Assembly (NCBI RefSeq): GCF_030505195.1 | Contig: NZ_CP129672.1 | Coordinates: 4,870,501 to 4,934,500, forward strand | DNA: 64,000 nt | Direction: 5' to 3' | DNA from: Comamonas testosteroni | GTDB lineage: Bacteria > Pseudomonadota > Gammaproteobacteria > Burkholderiales > Burkholderiaceae_C | In this document: positions 48,291 through 57,347 of the stretch, in pieces | Layout of the letters: each line of letters begins with the position of its first letter | How positions within the stretch are numbered: the stretch's first letter is position 1 | Notes under the pieces: model-generated | What the model saw: the letters and a program-made list of their open reading frames with translations, nothing else | Database searches by the model: none | Told to the model about the DNA's origin: nothing | Made by a program: the position numbers and the translations under genes

Positions 48291-48683
48291 GTGCATGTGA
48301 TTAGGCATACAGAGACGATTGAGGTCATCGCCCGAGACCAGCGCAGGCGGCGCTGGTCGGCTGCCGAGAAGGCTGCCTTGGTTCGCAAGACGTATGAACC
48401 GGGCATGAGCGTCTCGCTCGTGGCCCGCCAGGAGGGCGTGTCGGCGAGCTTCCTATTCACTTGGCGGCGACTGGATCGCGAAGGCGCGCTGGTGGCCGAG
48501 AGCGCCGGCGAAGCGGTTGTACCGGCTTCGGGGCTGGCCGCAGCTCGCGCCGAGATCGCCAAGCTGCAACGTGTGCTGGGCAAAAAGACCTTGGAGAACG
48601 AGATCCTCAAGGAAGCCGTGGAGCTCGCCGCAGCAAAAAAGCGGATTGCGCGCTCGCCCTTGTTGCCTGGGGACGACCAATGA
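48291..48683 (+). CDS. IS3-family transposase OrfA
   Basis: About 130 residues from GTG 48291 or 48297. The N-terminal helix-turn-helix region is [20 protein letters not shown] then [20 protein letters not shown]. The C-terminal leucine-zipper-like coiled coil is [20 protein letters not shown]. OrfA normally binds the IS ends and joins OrfB by frameshifting to give the active transposase. OrfB here is broken, so the element is probably inactive alone. Confidence 0.85.
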   Translation: MHVIRHTETIEVIARDQRRRRWSAAEKAALVRKTYEPGMSVSLVARQEGVSASFLFTWRRLDREGALVAESAGEAVVPASGLAAARAEIAKLQRVLGKKTLENEILKEAVELAAAKKRIARSPLLPGDDQ

Positions 48684-49542
48684 AGTCGGCCTGCTCGGTG
48701 CTGGGCGTGGCGCGCTCGAATCTGCATGTGCGGCATCACCGCTCTGGCGGCTGGCAAGACAGCCCAGAGGCCGCACTCCGACCCAGGATGAGCTCTTGCT
48801 GGCCGAGCTGCGGCACCACATTGCCGAGTTGCCCAGCTATGGCTATCGCCGCGCCGGTGCGCTGCTCAATCGAGAGCGATGTTCGCAAGGTCAACAGGCG
48901 CTGAACCACAAGCGCATCTACCGAGTCATGGCGCTGCATCGACTGCTGTTGCCCAAGGTGCCCAAGCGACGGCATTCGAGCCGCATTCACGATGGCCAGG
49001 TCAGTGTGCCGATGAGCAACATGCGCTGGTGCTCTGACGGCTTTGAGATCAAGTGCGATTCGGGCGAGACGGTCACAGCCACCTTCGCCACGGACTGCTG
49101 CGACCGGGAGATCCTGGCCTGGCGAGCTTGGGAGGGCAAGGGACTTGCGGGAGAGCCTGTGCGCGACATGCTGGTGGAGGCCGTGGAGCGGCGCTTTGGC
49201 ACGGTTGAAGCCGTGCCCCTGGAGCGTGAATTGGAGTTCCTCACCGACAACGGCAGCGCCTACATCGCGCACGAGACGCGGAGCATTGCCAAGTCACTGG
49301 GACTGAAGCCAATCAATACGCCGGTGTGTAGCCCGTAGAGCAACGGCATGGCCGAGAGCTTCGTGAGCACCTTCAAGCGCGACTACATGAGCCGTATGGA
49401 CCTGCGTGATGCGTCGACGGTGCTGGCGCAATTGCCGGGTGCATCCGAGCACTTCAACGAGATCCACCCGCATTCGAGTTTGAAGATGATGTCGCCCAGG
49501 GAGTTCCGAAGACGGCAGAATCACCCCGCCCATCAGGGCTAG
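48680..49542 (+). pseudogene. IS3-family transposase OrfB, frameshifted and with a stop
   Basis: ATG 48680 ([20 protein letters not shown]) overlaps the orfA stop. A frameshift occurs near 48760-48790; the downstream frame continues RGRTPTQDELLLAELRHHIA, HKRIYRVMALHRLLLPK and the DDE region (RWCSDGFEIKCDSGE, FLTDNGSAYIAHETR). A TAG at 49336-49338 interrupts CSP-SNGMAESFVSTFKRDY, where the family has Gln (CAG to TAG). Two defects make an active enzyme unlikely. Confidence 0.85.
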
Positions 49543-49598
49543 CTTAGCGACTGTGGACGGTGTCCGGGACTACGGGGGCAAGATCAGTATCGCTAAAG

Positions 49599-50815
49599 TG
49601 TAGAAGTTCAGACTTGATCTGACAGTGGGCCTTGCCAATAGGTGAGGTTTCCCGTTTTGATAAGGGTACGAATCTTTATCAATCCGGGCGCGCGAGCGCC
49701 CAACGGAGAAACCTCATGAACAGTTTCAACCAAACCATCATTCGGCACAAGGTCGGCCTACTCAATCTGGCCAGTGAGCTGGGCAACATCTCCAAGGCAT
49801 GCAAAGTCATGGGCGTGTCCCGTGACACCTTTTATCGCTATCAGCATGCCCACGAAGAAGGTGGCGTTGAAGCCCTGATCCAGACCTCTCGGCGAAAGCC
49901 CAATCCCAAGAACCGGGTTGATGAAGCCATTGAAGCGGTTGTCCTCGCCTATGCCCTTGAGCAGCCAGCGCATGGACAGTTGCGTGCCAGCAATGAATTA
50001 CGCCAGCGGGGCATCTTTGTGTCGCCATCCGGTGTGCGCTCCATCTGGATGCGCCATCAACTGGCCAGCTTCAAACAGCGTCTGTCAAACCTGGAGGCCG
50101 AGGTCGCCAAAACTGGCGCTGTGCTCACCGAAGCCCAGGTGACAGCCTTGGAGAAAAAGCGTGAAGATGAGCTGGCCTGCGGAGAAATCGAAACCGCCCA
50201 TCCCGGTTATCTGGGTAGCCAGGACACCTTCTATGTGGGCTCGATCAAGGGAGTCGGGCGCATCTACCAGCAGACCTTTGTGGACACCTATTCCAAATGG
50301 GCCGCTGCCAAGCTCTACACCACAAAAACACCGATCACGGGTGCTGATCTGCTCAATGACCGGGTGCTGCCGTTCCTGGCCGAGCAAGGCATGGGGCTGT
50401 TGCGAATCTTGACCGACAGGGGCACGGAGTATTGCGGTAAGGCCGAAACGCACGACTACCAGCTGTACCTAGCCGTCAATGACATTGAACACACCAAGAC
50501 GAAGGTGCGTCACCCGCAGACCAATGGCATCTGCGAGCGATTCCACAAGACCATCCTGCAGGAGTTCTACCAGGTGGCGTTCAGGCGCAAGATCTACCGA
50601 TCAATTGACGAGCTGCAAACGGATCTGGACGACTGGATCAATTACTACAACGGGCAGCGAACACATCAAGGCAAGATGTGCTGTGGCCGGACGCCGCTGC
50701 AAACGCTGATGGATGCAAAGGAGGTGTGGGACGACAAGGTAAAAGAGCTGAATTAATCTGACAGCCGTACCGTCCGAAACGGGAGCATCTGTCAGATCAG
50801 ATCGGAACTTCTACA
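49599..50815 (+). mobile_element. IS481-family element, copy 1 (1,217 bp)
   Basis: 27-bp inverted repeats begin TGTAGAAGTT at both ends and end GATCTGACAG inside, with a few central differences. A 7-bp target duplication, GCTAAAG, is at 49592-49598 and 50816-50822. The single transposase is intact. A second copy with an identical transposase is at 61763-62979 in opposite orientation. Confidence 0.9.
49716..50756 (+). CDS. IS481-family transposase, copy 1
   Basis: About 346 residues from ATG 49716 (MNSFNQTIIRHKVGLLNLAS); the frame is open to 49632 but upstream residues lack family likeness. It has an N-terminal helix-turn-helix (KACKVMGVSRDTFYRYQHAH) and a DDE integrase core: QDTFYVGSIKGVGRIYQQTF, DTYSKWAAAKLY, ILTDRGTEYCGKAE (second Asp), then HPQTNGICERFHKTILQEFY with the catalytic Glu. 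It moves the element by DNA transposition. Intact and probably active. Confidence 0.9.
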   Translation: MNSFNQTIIRHKVGLLNLASELGNISKACKVMGVSRDTFYRYQHAHEEGGVEALIQTSRRKPNPKNRVDEAIEAVVLAYALEQPAHGQLRASNELRQRGIFVSPSGVRSIWMRHQLASFKQRLSNLEAEVAKTGAVLTEAQVTALEKKREDELACGEIETAHPGYLGSQDTFYVGSIKGVGRIYQQTFVDTYSKWAAAKLYTTKTPITGADLLNDRVLPFLAEQGMGLLRILTDRGTEYCGKAETHDYQLYLAVNDIEHTKTKVRHPQTNGICERFHKTILQEFYQVAFRRKIYRSIDELQTDLDDWINYYNGQRTHQGKMCCGRTPLQTLMDAKEVWDDKVKELN

Positions 50816-50816
50816 G

Positions 50817-51284
50817 CTAAAGCAATGTGGGAGGCTCAACATAGCTGCAGAGAGCGTGCTTCTTGATATCAAGTGCAGGAGAGCAGCTCGTTTCCCATAG
50901 AGCTTGCCCGTGGCAGTTCTTGATCAAGTTTTTTGCTTTGGCAACTTCATCTTCGTTTTCGAGCCTGTCCTCTATAAAGTTCTTGAAGTCCTTGTCTTGA
51001 AGCATTTCCACAAGACTTGCCGTGTGCGTGTTGACTTCATAGACAAATGGTTTCTTGCCTGGATAGGTCGTTAACTTACCTTGACGAAAGCCCACAAATC
51101 CGCATACAGCATCGCCGTTCTTTCCCAACTTCACGTCTTCGAACTCTGCGTGCTCAGGGAAGTCAAGCAGCCGCCTGGCAGCTCGCTTGGCCTCAAGTTT
51201 GTGGCTCTCCTCATTCGTACAGGAGACAAGGACGAAGCCTGAAATGGCGATCGATATGCTAAGAGACAGCGTTGATGGACGCAT
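50817..51284 (-). CDS. Predicted lipoprotein
   Basis: About 155 residues from ATG 51284 (MRPSTLSLSISIAISGFVLV), with lipobox LVSC. The mature part is charged (ESHKLEAKRAARRLLDFPEH, KGKLTTYPGKK-like) and has pairs of cysteines (VCGFVG, KNCHGQALWETSC, ALCSYV). Upstream in-frame ATG 51338 is less likely. Its stop lies within the target duplication of the IS481 copy, so the coding region remains complete. It resembles the prophage 3764 lipoprotein in style but not sequence. Function unknown. Confidence 0.6.
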   Translation of the reverse strand: MRPSTLSLSISIAISGFVLVSCTNEESHKLEAKRAARRLLDFPEHAEFEDVKLGKNGDAVCGFVGFRQGKLTTYPGKKPFVYEVNTHTASLVEMLQDKDFKNFIEDRLENEDEVAKAKNLIKNCHGQALWETSCSPALDIKKHALCSYVEPPTLL

Positions 51285-51388
51285 AGCTATTCCAGTATTG
51301 ATTTGGCCAAGCCGGGACTTTGCAACGGTCGCAGACACGATTGCTCGTTGGCGTTGGCTGTTAGGTGAATAGCTAGATCAAACCGAAT

Positions 51389-51517
51389 TCAAGCGGCTTT
51401 CACGGAGATTGCGGTGGCGCTTGGGAAGCGCTTCAGGGCATCTTCCAGTGCGGCGCATGTGCTTGGGAATAAGGCTGTGTAGCAGGCTCCTGCTACTTTG
51501 ATGATGCATCGCTTCAT
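51389..51517 (-). CDS. Small phage-type protein, 42 aa
   Basis: ATG 51517 gives MKRCIIKVAGACYTALFPST then CAALEDALKRFPSATAISVK and AA. AAGGAG lies 6 bases upstream on the reverse strand, so it is a good gene despite its size. Short proteins of this pattern (a beta strand, then an Ala-rich helix and ISVKAA) occur in early regions of Burkholderiales prophages, often as conserved hypotheticals. Function unknown. Confidence 0.55.
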   Translation of the reverse strand: MKRCIIKVAGACYTALFPSTCAALEDALKRFPSATAISVKAA

Positions 51518-51870
51518 TGAAATCTCCTTGAGTCTGTTCAGTTCATATGAGGTTATCGGTTGATGTGTATCAAACTGAAACAAAAAAAGTACAGTGGCTC
51601 AGATTGACCAAATGCCGCGCGTTTGTGCGAAGACAACGCCTGCACGTAAAGCTCTGGTTGGCACCCCTGATGTCGACGCCGATTGCTCGGTGGGCTTTTC
51701 TGTTCTTGGTATCCCTGAATACCTCAACAGGTTTCTGTTCTTGGCATCCCGTCTGCCTCACCCCGTACCGTCCCAGCGGCTGGACTCTCAACATCGGCAC
51801 CTTCTTCTGCTGGTGCCACATCTCGTTTGCGTTGCCTGGCTGTTGCGATTGAGTCAACCACCAAGGCGCG
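51518..51870. other. No gene; junction zone left of the second phage
   Basis: About 350 bp with no supported coding sequence. It contains the direct repeat TTTCTGTTCTTGG (near 51698 and 51735). Similarity to the first phage starts at about 51871 (ATCCGTGACACATGGGCACG, equal to about 1721), so a recombination joint lies here. Confidence 0.5.
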
Positions 51871-51897
51871 GTAATCCGTGACACATGGGCACGGCCT

Positions 51898-52314
51898 GTG
51901 GCCGAGAATGCGGGAAGCGGTACGAGCCGAGCTCAAGCGCCTGGGGTTCAAGCCACTGGCAAGCGATCTGGCGCCGGTGGAGCCAGGTACGGCAAGAAGA
52001 AGACCGTCACCCCCGATGGGGTGAAGTTCGACAGCAGGGCCGAGGCACGCCGCTGGGGACATCTGTGCATGCAGCTGCGCGCTGGGGAAATCACCGAGCT
52101 GCGCCGCCAGGTGGCCTATGAGCTGGTGCCTGCCGTGAAGTTTGCCGATGCGAGCCGCGTCAAGCCGGCCATCCGCTACGTGGCCGATTTCGTCTACATG
52201 GAAAAGGGCGCGGAAGTGATCGAGGACGTGAAGGGCGTGCTGACCACCGAATTCAAGCTCAAGCGCCACCTGATGAAGGCTTTGCTGGGCCTGGAAGTGA
52301 GGTTGGTCAAATGA
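51898..52314 (+). CDS. DUF1064 family protein, second copy
   Basis: 138 residues from GTG 51898, matching the first-phage protein in almost every position after the start (KKKTVTPDGVKFDSRAEARR, YVADFVYMEKGAEVIEDVKG). The likely PD-(D/E)XK-like nuclease residues are kept. The upstream overlapping gene and the rest of the early operon are missing, so its promoter is probably lost unless read from outside. It ends in the usual ATGA overlap. Confidence 0.7.
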   Translation: MAENAGSGTSRAQAPGVQATGKRSGAGGARYGKKKTVTPDGVKFDSRAEARRWGHLCMQLRAGEITELRRQVAYELVPAVKFADASRVKPAIRYVADFVYMEKGAEVIEDVKGVLTTEFKLKRHLMKALLGLEVRLVK

Positions 52315-52568
52315 TCCAGCCTTTGAACCCCACCTTCTTTGGCAAGGTCGTGCCGCTGGCCGGCCAGCGCAAGCCGCCCAGCACATCCACGATCACCCGA
52401 CTGCTGAAGCCGCACCTGGACCGCATGTGCGACGGTCGGTACATGCATCGCGTCACCATGGAAAACCGCTGCGGCAACCCCATCGAAGTGGGCTCCCGCC
52501 GGATCTACGTGATGGACGAGTACGGCGATACCGTGCTGGTCGATGACTGGGGGCCCTCATGGTATTGA
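52311..52568 (+). CDS. Hypothetical early phage protein, second copy
   Basis: 85 residues, nearly identical to the 2158-2415 product (changes such as PTFFGKVV and STSTITRLLK). It overlaps its neighbours in the same way. Intact, function unknown. Confidence 0.6.
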   Translation: MIQPLNPTFFGKVVPLAGQRKPPSTSTITRLLKPHLDRMCDGRYMHRVTMENRCGNPIEVGSRRIYVMDEYGDTVLVDDWGPSWY

Positions 52569-53140
52569 TGCGCCGTTGCCCCCTCAAGCCCGGCAAGGGC
52601 TTCAAGTCACGCGGCAGTTGGACTGGCGCTGGGCTCCGTGATGAGCAGGACGAGGGCCACTACTGCGAGCCCGGCCAGGCGGACAGCCGAGAGCAGCGCC
52701 TTGCTGAGCGCGCCGCCCGTCAGATCGAGAGCGCCCTTGCAACGGCCGACTTGGTGCCTGAGAACGTCACCATGACGCCCGGAGCTGGGGCGACTGGCAT
52801 AGCTGTGCTGAAAGAGAACGCCATCGAGAGCGAGCCCTACCGCCGCCTGGTGGCCGAGCTGCCTTGCTTCTGGTGCGGCATCAGCGGCTACAGCCAGCAC
52901 GCCCACCTGAACTACGGCAAGGGCCTGAGCCTGAAGACCGACGACCGCACCGGCTTCCCGCTCTGCTGCAGCCGCCCTGGCATAGAGGGCTGCCATGTGG
53001 CCTATGACAACTATCGACTGCTCGAGCACGGAGGGCGCGATGCCCACCGCGAGTACGGCAGGCCGCTTTACCCGCGAACAAATCCTGAAGGCCGGCCTGT
53101 GGCCCAAGAAGCTGCCCCTGTGGGCCTGATGAGCGCATAG
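52559..53140 (+). CDS. HNH-like zinc-binding protein, second copy, altered C-terminus
   Basis: 193 residues. The CFWCG, HAHLN, KTDDRTGFPLCCSR and GCHVAYD motifs are kept. After HREYG an 8-bp deletion relative to the first copy (CATCGAGG-like bases missing near 53058) shifts the frame, so the final helix FTREQILKAGLWPRKLPLWA is replaced by unrelated residues. The zinc core may still fold, but the family's conserved C-terminus is lost. Probably impaired. Confidence 0.55.
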   Translation: MVLMRRCPLKPGKGFKSRGSWTGAGLRDEQDEGHYCEPGQADSREQRLAERAARQIESALATADLVPENVTMTPGAGATGIAVLKENAIESEPYRRLVAELPCFWCGISGYSQHAHLNYGKGLSLKTDDRTGFPLCCSRPGIEGCHVAYDNYRLLEHGGRDAHREYGRPLYPRTNPEGRPVAQEAAPVGLMSA

Positions 53141-53162
53141 AACCAAGAACCCTGGAGCATCA

Positions 53163-53720
53163 ATGAATTCCACACAAGCAAAGCAAACCTCTGGAACATC
53201 GACACACCGCGCCCGTGATGGAGGCGTGGATCTGGGAACCACGGAGGAAACGCCGACGCTCATGCTGGTATTTGAGGCCATCAGGCAGATCAACGACGCC
53301 GGCGGCGAGCCCACGCGCGAGCGCATTGTCGCCATGACGGGGCTGAAACCCACCACGGTGGATGACCGTATCAAGGTGCTGCGAGGCGAGGGCATGATCA
53401 GCCCATTGAAACAGTGCTACCGTCCGCTGCACCAGCATGTGGCCGCGCAGGCTGTCTCTTGCACGGTCATGCCCAATGGGATTTACAAGATTGAGAAGGG
53501 CGATGAAGTGATGACACTGGTGCCTGCGGAGGCGCGTCAGCTGGCACCTATGTTGGCCGGCAAGGCGCTGGAGGCTTCTGCACTGGAGCGCGTGCATGAG
53601 ATGGAGGCGCGCATGGTGGAGATGACGCAGCAACTGAGGGAGATTGATCGTCGTTACAAAGCGCTGAAGGCATCGAGAGTGGAGAATTTGGCGCAGCGGA
53701 GTCTTGAATTGATCCAGTAG
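53163..53720 (+). CDS. Winged-helix phage regulator, second copy
   Basis: 185 residues, about 90% identical to the 3018-3575 product; most changes lie in the coiled coil (QQLREIDRRYKALKASRVEN). The helix-turn-helix segment GLKPTTVDDRIKVLRGEGMI is unchanged. Intact with the same TGGAG site. If both are expressed they could form mixed dimers. Confidence 0.6.
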   Translation: MNSTQAKQTSGTSTHRARDGGVDLGTTEETPTLMLVFEAIRQINDAGGEPTRERIVAMTGLKPTTVDDRIKVLRGEGMISPLKQCYRPLHQHVAAQAVSCTVMPNGIYKIEKGDEVMTLVPAEARQLAPMLAGKALEASALERVHEMEARMVEMTQQLREIDRRYKALKASRVENLAQRSLELIQ

Positions 53721-53767
53721 CGAGAGGAATCAGTGTGTTTCTCGGACGACCACCGAGGAATGGGAAT

Positions 53768-54283
53768 TCAGCGCACGATAAGAACTGGAGCTTTTGTCAA
53801 ATGAAGAACTTTGCAGGTCACGGAACCCAATAGAACAGACTCGGCAGCAGTCAGTCCGTGTGAGCCGATGCAAATAGCAAGGCTGCCAAGCTCCTCGGCT
53901 AGGTTCACGATAGAGGTCGCATCCTCGCCCATCAAGGCGTAGGTGCTGCAGGGGATTTCAGCTACGCTGATCAAGCTGCGTGCTTGGGCTGTTGCAGCCC
54001 AAGCATTTCGTGCTAGCTCTGTCTCTGCAGCTTCTTTGCTCATCCAAGGCTGGACATTAACCAGGTCGACTGCATCTCCTTGGCCTATTCCTATCAAGCG
54101 TGCAATCGCGGCAACTGCTCGCAATGAGCATTCCGAACCATCAACTGCAGCCAGCCAGCGCGCGCCGCTAGCTTTCTTTCCACTTAACTCTGAGTTCCAA
54201 GCAATTAATGTGAGCCTGCCAAAGCTATCGCGCCGCTGAAGAGAAGGCGAGGGAGCCAGATCTGTCAATTTTCCATCGCTCAT
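53768..54283 (-). CDS. Universal stress protein, ATP-binding type
   Basis: About 171 residues from ATG 54283 (MSDGKLTDLAPSPSLQRRDS). The UspA fold starts at residue 40 (GARWLAAVDGSECSLRAVAA). The ATP-binding signature G-2x-G-9x-G-S is present as GSHGLTAAESVLLGSVTCKV, so it belongs to the nucleotide-binding class. Its start overlaps the terC stop (ATGA), so it was translated with TerC. Upstream UspA (56631) is of the other type. The cassette is UspA-TerC-UspA on one strand with NhaR divergent, pointing to ion or pH stress. Confidence 0.85.
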   Translation of the reverse strand: MSDGKLTDLAPSPSLQRRDSFGRLTLIAWNSELSGKKASGARWLAAVDGSECSLRAVAAIARLIGIGQGDAVDLVNVQPWMSKEAAETELARNAWAATAQARSLISVAEIPCSTYALMGEDATSIVNLAEELGSLAICIGSHGLTAAESVLLGSVTCKVLHLTKAPVLIVR

Positions 54284-54719
54284 AAAGCTCTCCTGGATGG
54301 CTTGCGTGACGAGAGCTTCACGCTTAGCAACACGGAAATCAGAACAATGGAGCCAACAATAAGCAGCGACCAATGCACCGGCATATGAAACCAGGGCATC
54401 GCAACCATCTTTGCTCCAATGTAGATCAACACCAGAGCAAGGCCGTACTTAAGCAGATAGAAACGTTCCGCCATATCGGCCAACAAAAAGTACAGCGCCC
54501 TCAAGCCCAGTATCGCAAAAATGTTGGATGTAAAGACGATGAAGGGGTCAGTGGTTACTGCAAAGATTGCCGGGATGCTATCGACAGCGAAGACCAGATC
54601 ACTGGCCTCGATCATCAACAGCACAAGAAACATCGGTGTTGCATAGAGCAATCCATCGATCCGCACAAAAAAGGATTGCCCATGAAACCCAGGTGCAATA
54701 CGCATGTGGCTGCGCAACC

Positions 54720-56051
54720 GAGGGTGTGCAGAATTTTGTGTAAACGGACAATCAACCGCCGGCGCAAGCCGGCCTGTCCGTAAGCACAATGAGCACCAAG
54801 AAACACGACGTACCCGAAGAACTGCTGTCTGGCCTGCTGGCCAACTACAAGAAGCCCGAAGACCTCATCGGCGAGAACGGCCTGCTCAAGCAGTTGACCA
54901 AGCTGCTGGTGGAGCGAGCCCTAGACGCCGAACTGACCGAGCATCTGGGCCACGAACGCAACGAAGCGGTAGCCAACACCACTGGCAACACCCGCAATGG
55001 CAAGAGCAAGAAGACCCTCAAGGGCGATTTCGGCGAGTTGCCCATCGAGGTGCCACGTGACCGCCATGGCAGCTTCGAGCCCCAGCTCATCCCCAAGCAC
55101 CAGACCCGCTGGGCCGGCTTCGACGACAAAATCATCTCGCTGTACGCCCGCGGCATGACGGTGCGCGAGATACAGGCCCACCTGGAGGAGATGTACGGCA
55201 CCGAGGTCTCGCCCAGCCTGATTTCCTCGGTGACCGACGCCGTGGCCGATGAGGTCAAGACCTGGCAAGCCCGCCCGCTCGATGCAATCTACCCCATCGT
55301 CTATCTGGACTGCATCCATGTGAAGGTGCGCGAGGGCGCTGTGCGGGTCAAGGCGGTGTACTTGGCCATCGGCATCACCATGACGGGTGACAAGGAGGTG
55401 CTGGGCCTGTGGCTGGCGCAAACCGAGGGTGCCAAGTTCTGGCTGCAGGTCGTCACCGAACTTCGCAACCGGGGCGTGCAGGACATCTTCATCGCCTGCG
55501 TCGACGGGCTTAAAGGCTTCCCCGACGCCATTGAGGCGGTATTCCCCAAGGCGGTGGTGCAACTGTGCATCGTGCACATGGTGCGCCACAGCCTGAACTA
55601 CGTCTCGTGGAAGCGTCGCAAAGAAGTGGCCGCCGACCTGCGACGCATCTACACGGCAACCACCGCCGAGGAGGCCGAGCTGATGCTCGGTGAATTCGAG
55701 GCCCGCTGGGATGCCGAGTACCAACCCATCGGCCAGTCCTGGCGCAGGAACTGGAGCCGGCTGATTCCGTTCTTTGACTACCCACCCGAAATCCGCAAGG
55801 TCATCTACACCACCAACGCCATCGAGTCGGTCAACATGAGCCTGAGGAAGCTGACCAAGAACCGGGGCTCGTTCCCCAGTGACGAAGCGCTGACCAAACT
55901 GTTCTATCTGGCCCTGCGCAACATCAGTCAGAAGTGGACCATGCCCATCCGGGATTGGAAGGCTGCGCTGACCCGCTTTACCATTCAGTTCGGAGACCGC
56001 ATCTCCGTCAATTGAAGTCCGAACCGTTTACACAAAAATTCGGACACGCCC
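54720..56051 (+). mobile_element. IS256-family element (1,332 bp)
   Basis: 28-bp imperfect inverted repeats (22 of 28 match, the inner 14 bases TTTTGTGTAAACGG identical). 8-bp target duplication GCGCAACC at 54712-54719 and 56052-56059. Inserted in terC with the transposase on the opposite strand. Intact boundaries suggest a recent event. Confidence 0.9.
54789..56015 (+). CDS. IS256-family (Mutator) transposase
   Basis: 408 residues, full length for the family. It has an N-terminal DNA-binding region (SGLLANYKKPEDLIGENGLL, ALDAELTEHLGHERNEA), the TRNGKSKKTLKGDFGE motif, then the DDE core: PIVYLDCIHVKVREG (Asp), FIACVDGLKGFPDAIEAVFP (Asp with the VDGLKG signature) and the later YTTNAIESVNMSLRKLTKNR with the catalytic Glu. 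No frameshift. It catalyses copy-out-type movement of the element. Confidence 0.95.
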   Translation: MSTKKHDVPEELLSGLLANYKKPEDLIGENGLLKQLTKLLVERALDAELTEHLGHERNEAVANTTGNTRNGKSKKTLKGDFGELPIEVPRDRHGSFEPQLIPKHQTRWAGFDDKIISLYARGMTVREIQAHLEEMYGTEVSPSLISSVTDAVADEVKTWQARPLDAIYPIVYLDCIHVKVREGAVRVKAVYLAIGITMTGDKEVLGLWLAQTEGAKFWLQVVTELRNRGVQDIFIACVDGLKGFPDAIEAVFPKAVVQLCIVHMVRHSLNYVSWKRRKEVAADLRRIYTATTAEEAELMLGEFEARWDAEYQPIGQSWRRNWSRLIPFFDYPPEIRKVIYTTNAIESVNMSLRKLTKNRGSFPSDEALTKLFYLALRNISQKWTMPIRDWKAALTRFTIQFGDRISVN

Positions 56052-56630
56052 GCGCAACCAGCGTAGCAATGGATTTTTTTCTAAGTCGGGCTTTTGGTCA
56101 GCCATGATTAGCATCTTGCAGCCTGTCACAACCAAGAGCAGCCCAAATACATAGAGCACCCAGGCAAACTCGGAAACCAGCCAGATCCCCCCAAGAATCA
56201 TTGCTGCGCGCATCACTATGGCACCAAGGACTCCATAAAGCAGTACACGACGCTGTAGTTCCGGTGGAACCGCGAAGTACGTGAAGATCATCACGAACAC
56301 AAACATGTTGTCCACCGAAAGCGCTTGCTCGATGAGATAGCCGGTGAAAAACTCCAGGGCCTTGTGGTTGGCAACTTCGCGACCGGCAGTGCTGTCCAGA
56401 TACCACCACAGCAAAGCACCAAATGACGTGGCCAGAGTCATCCATGCCACTGTCCAGCCAGCAGCCTCCCTGACCGAAACGCGGTGAGCCTTGTTGCCGC
56501 CAAGCACAAACAGGTCCAAGGCCAGCATTATCATTACAAAGGCGACGAAGCCTATCCACATCGGTCCTGTGGCAAGCGTTTCAATGTTGTTCATGGGAAG
56601 GTTCCGGGTACGGTTCCCCGATGCAGACCG

Positions 56631-57149
56631 TCAGCTCGAGGCCATCCACAAAGCAACGATGCCTGCGCCGGCGCCGGCGCCGACTCCGGCGGGAATGCCA
56701 ATGCGCTCGAGCTTCGATGCAGCCTCCCCAGGAATGACCTCTACGGGGACACTTGTTTTCTCTAGCACCTGATTGGTTACAGAGTTCTCAATCAGCCGTA
56801 CCAGTGAGCTCTTGCGCGCCGTGCTCATCAGAATTAGGTCGCAGTGGAGCCTACGTGCAGCGTCCACAATACAGTCCACTTTGTTGCCAACTTCTGAGTG
56901 AACGGTGTACGGGATTCCCGCGGTATCCAGCATCCGGCGCGTTTCCAAGAGCGCAGCATCAGCCTGTTCTTGGTGGAACTCCATTCGAGCGCTCTTGCTT
57001 GAGTATTCGGTGATGAGTTTCGAGAATGGCGGCTGTACGTTCAAAAGATGAATTTCAAGCCCTTGGCCTTTATTAAATTCATCGATAACGTGACGTATGG
57101 CATACAGAGAATTGGGCGAACCGTCTGATGGGACAAGTACTTTCAGCAT
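56631..57149 (-). CDS. Universal stress protein, non-ATP type with hydrophobic tail
   Basis: 172 residues starting MLKVLVPSDGSPNSLYAIRH. The UspA fold is clear (LEIHLLNVQPPFSKLITEYS, VDCIVDAARRLHCDLILMST), but the ATP loop is STARKSSLVRLIENSVTNQV and lacks the paired glycines, so it is of the non-ATP class. A C-terminal extension, ERIGIPAGVGAGAGAGIVAL plus WMASS, is hydrophobic and Gly-rich and may insert in the membrane, perhaps next to TerC. It is first in the UspA-TerC-UspA operon (37 bp before terC). Confidence 0.85.
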   Translation of the reverse strand: MLKVLVPSDGSPNSLYAIRHVIDEFNKGQGLEIHLLNVQPPFSKLITEYSSKSARMEFHQEQADAALLETRRMLDTAGIPYTVHSEVGNKVDCIVDAARRLHCDLILMSTARKSSLVRLIENSVTNQVLEKTSVPVEVIPGEAASKLERIGIPAGVGAGAGAGIVALWMASS

Positions 57150-57347
57150 GGTCTGCTCCTTGAAGTTGCGCTGCGCAGCGCTATCACTCGACGTTGGTTG
57201 ACCCGTGATTTAGAGGCCGCATGCACCCTCTGCTGCGAAGGCTTTCTGCATGGCACTTCTCCCTGCATTGCATGACATCAACAATAGCGATGCAGCCAAT
57301 TAATAAAAGCAGATAATTCAGAAGCAATAGCTCTGAAAAGCCGAACA
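57150..57347. promoter_or_regulatory. Divergent promoter region, uspA / nhaR
   Basis: About 200 bp between the two divergent genes. The right half is AT-rich (TTAATAAAAGCAGATAATTC), as for a promoter and possible NhaR site. No exact operator repeat could be fixed by eye. Confidence 0.4.

Larger units (their letters stand above)
48241..49574 (+). mobile_element. IS3-family insertion sequence (decayed)
   Basis: The ends hold related inverted repeats: CTCCGGACACAGTCCA on the left and, reverse-complemented, TCCCGGACACCGTCCA on the right (13 of 16 match). Inside are orfA and a broken orfB in the usual overlapping order. It is inserted in an IS481 remnant. A target duplication is not clear. Confidence 0.75.
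54280..56594 (-). pseudogene. terC/alx-family membrane protein gene split by IS256
   Basis: Removing the IS (54720-56051) and one copy of its 8-bp duplication joins 56052-56594 to 54280-54711 in perfect frame, 324 residues plus a stop, a normal TerC/Alx length. The N-terminal part has membrane segments (GFVAFVMIMLALDLFVLGGN, EQALSVDNMFVFVMIFTYFA). The C-terminal part has LYATPMFLVLLMIEASDLVF and AVDSIPAIFAVTTDPFIVFT, which hold the conserved acidic residues of the family. TerC/Alx proteins act in Mn2+ export and alkaline or tellurite stress. The junction reads LLRWLR-SHMRIAPGFHGQ. Function is lost now, but precise excision would restore it. Confidence 0.9.
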
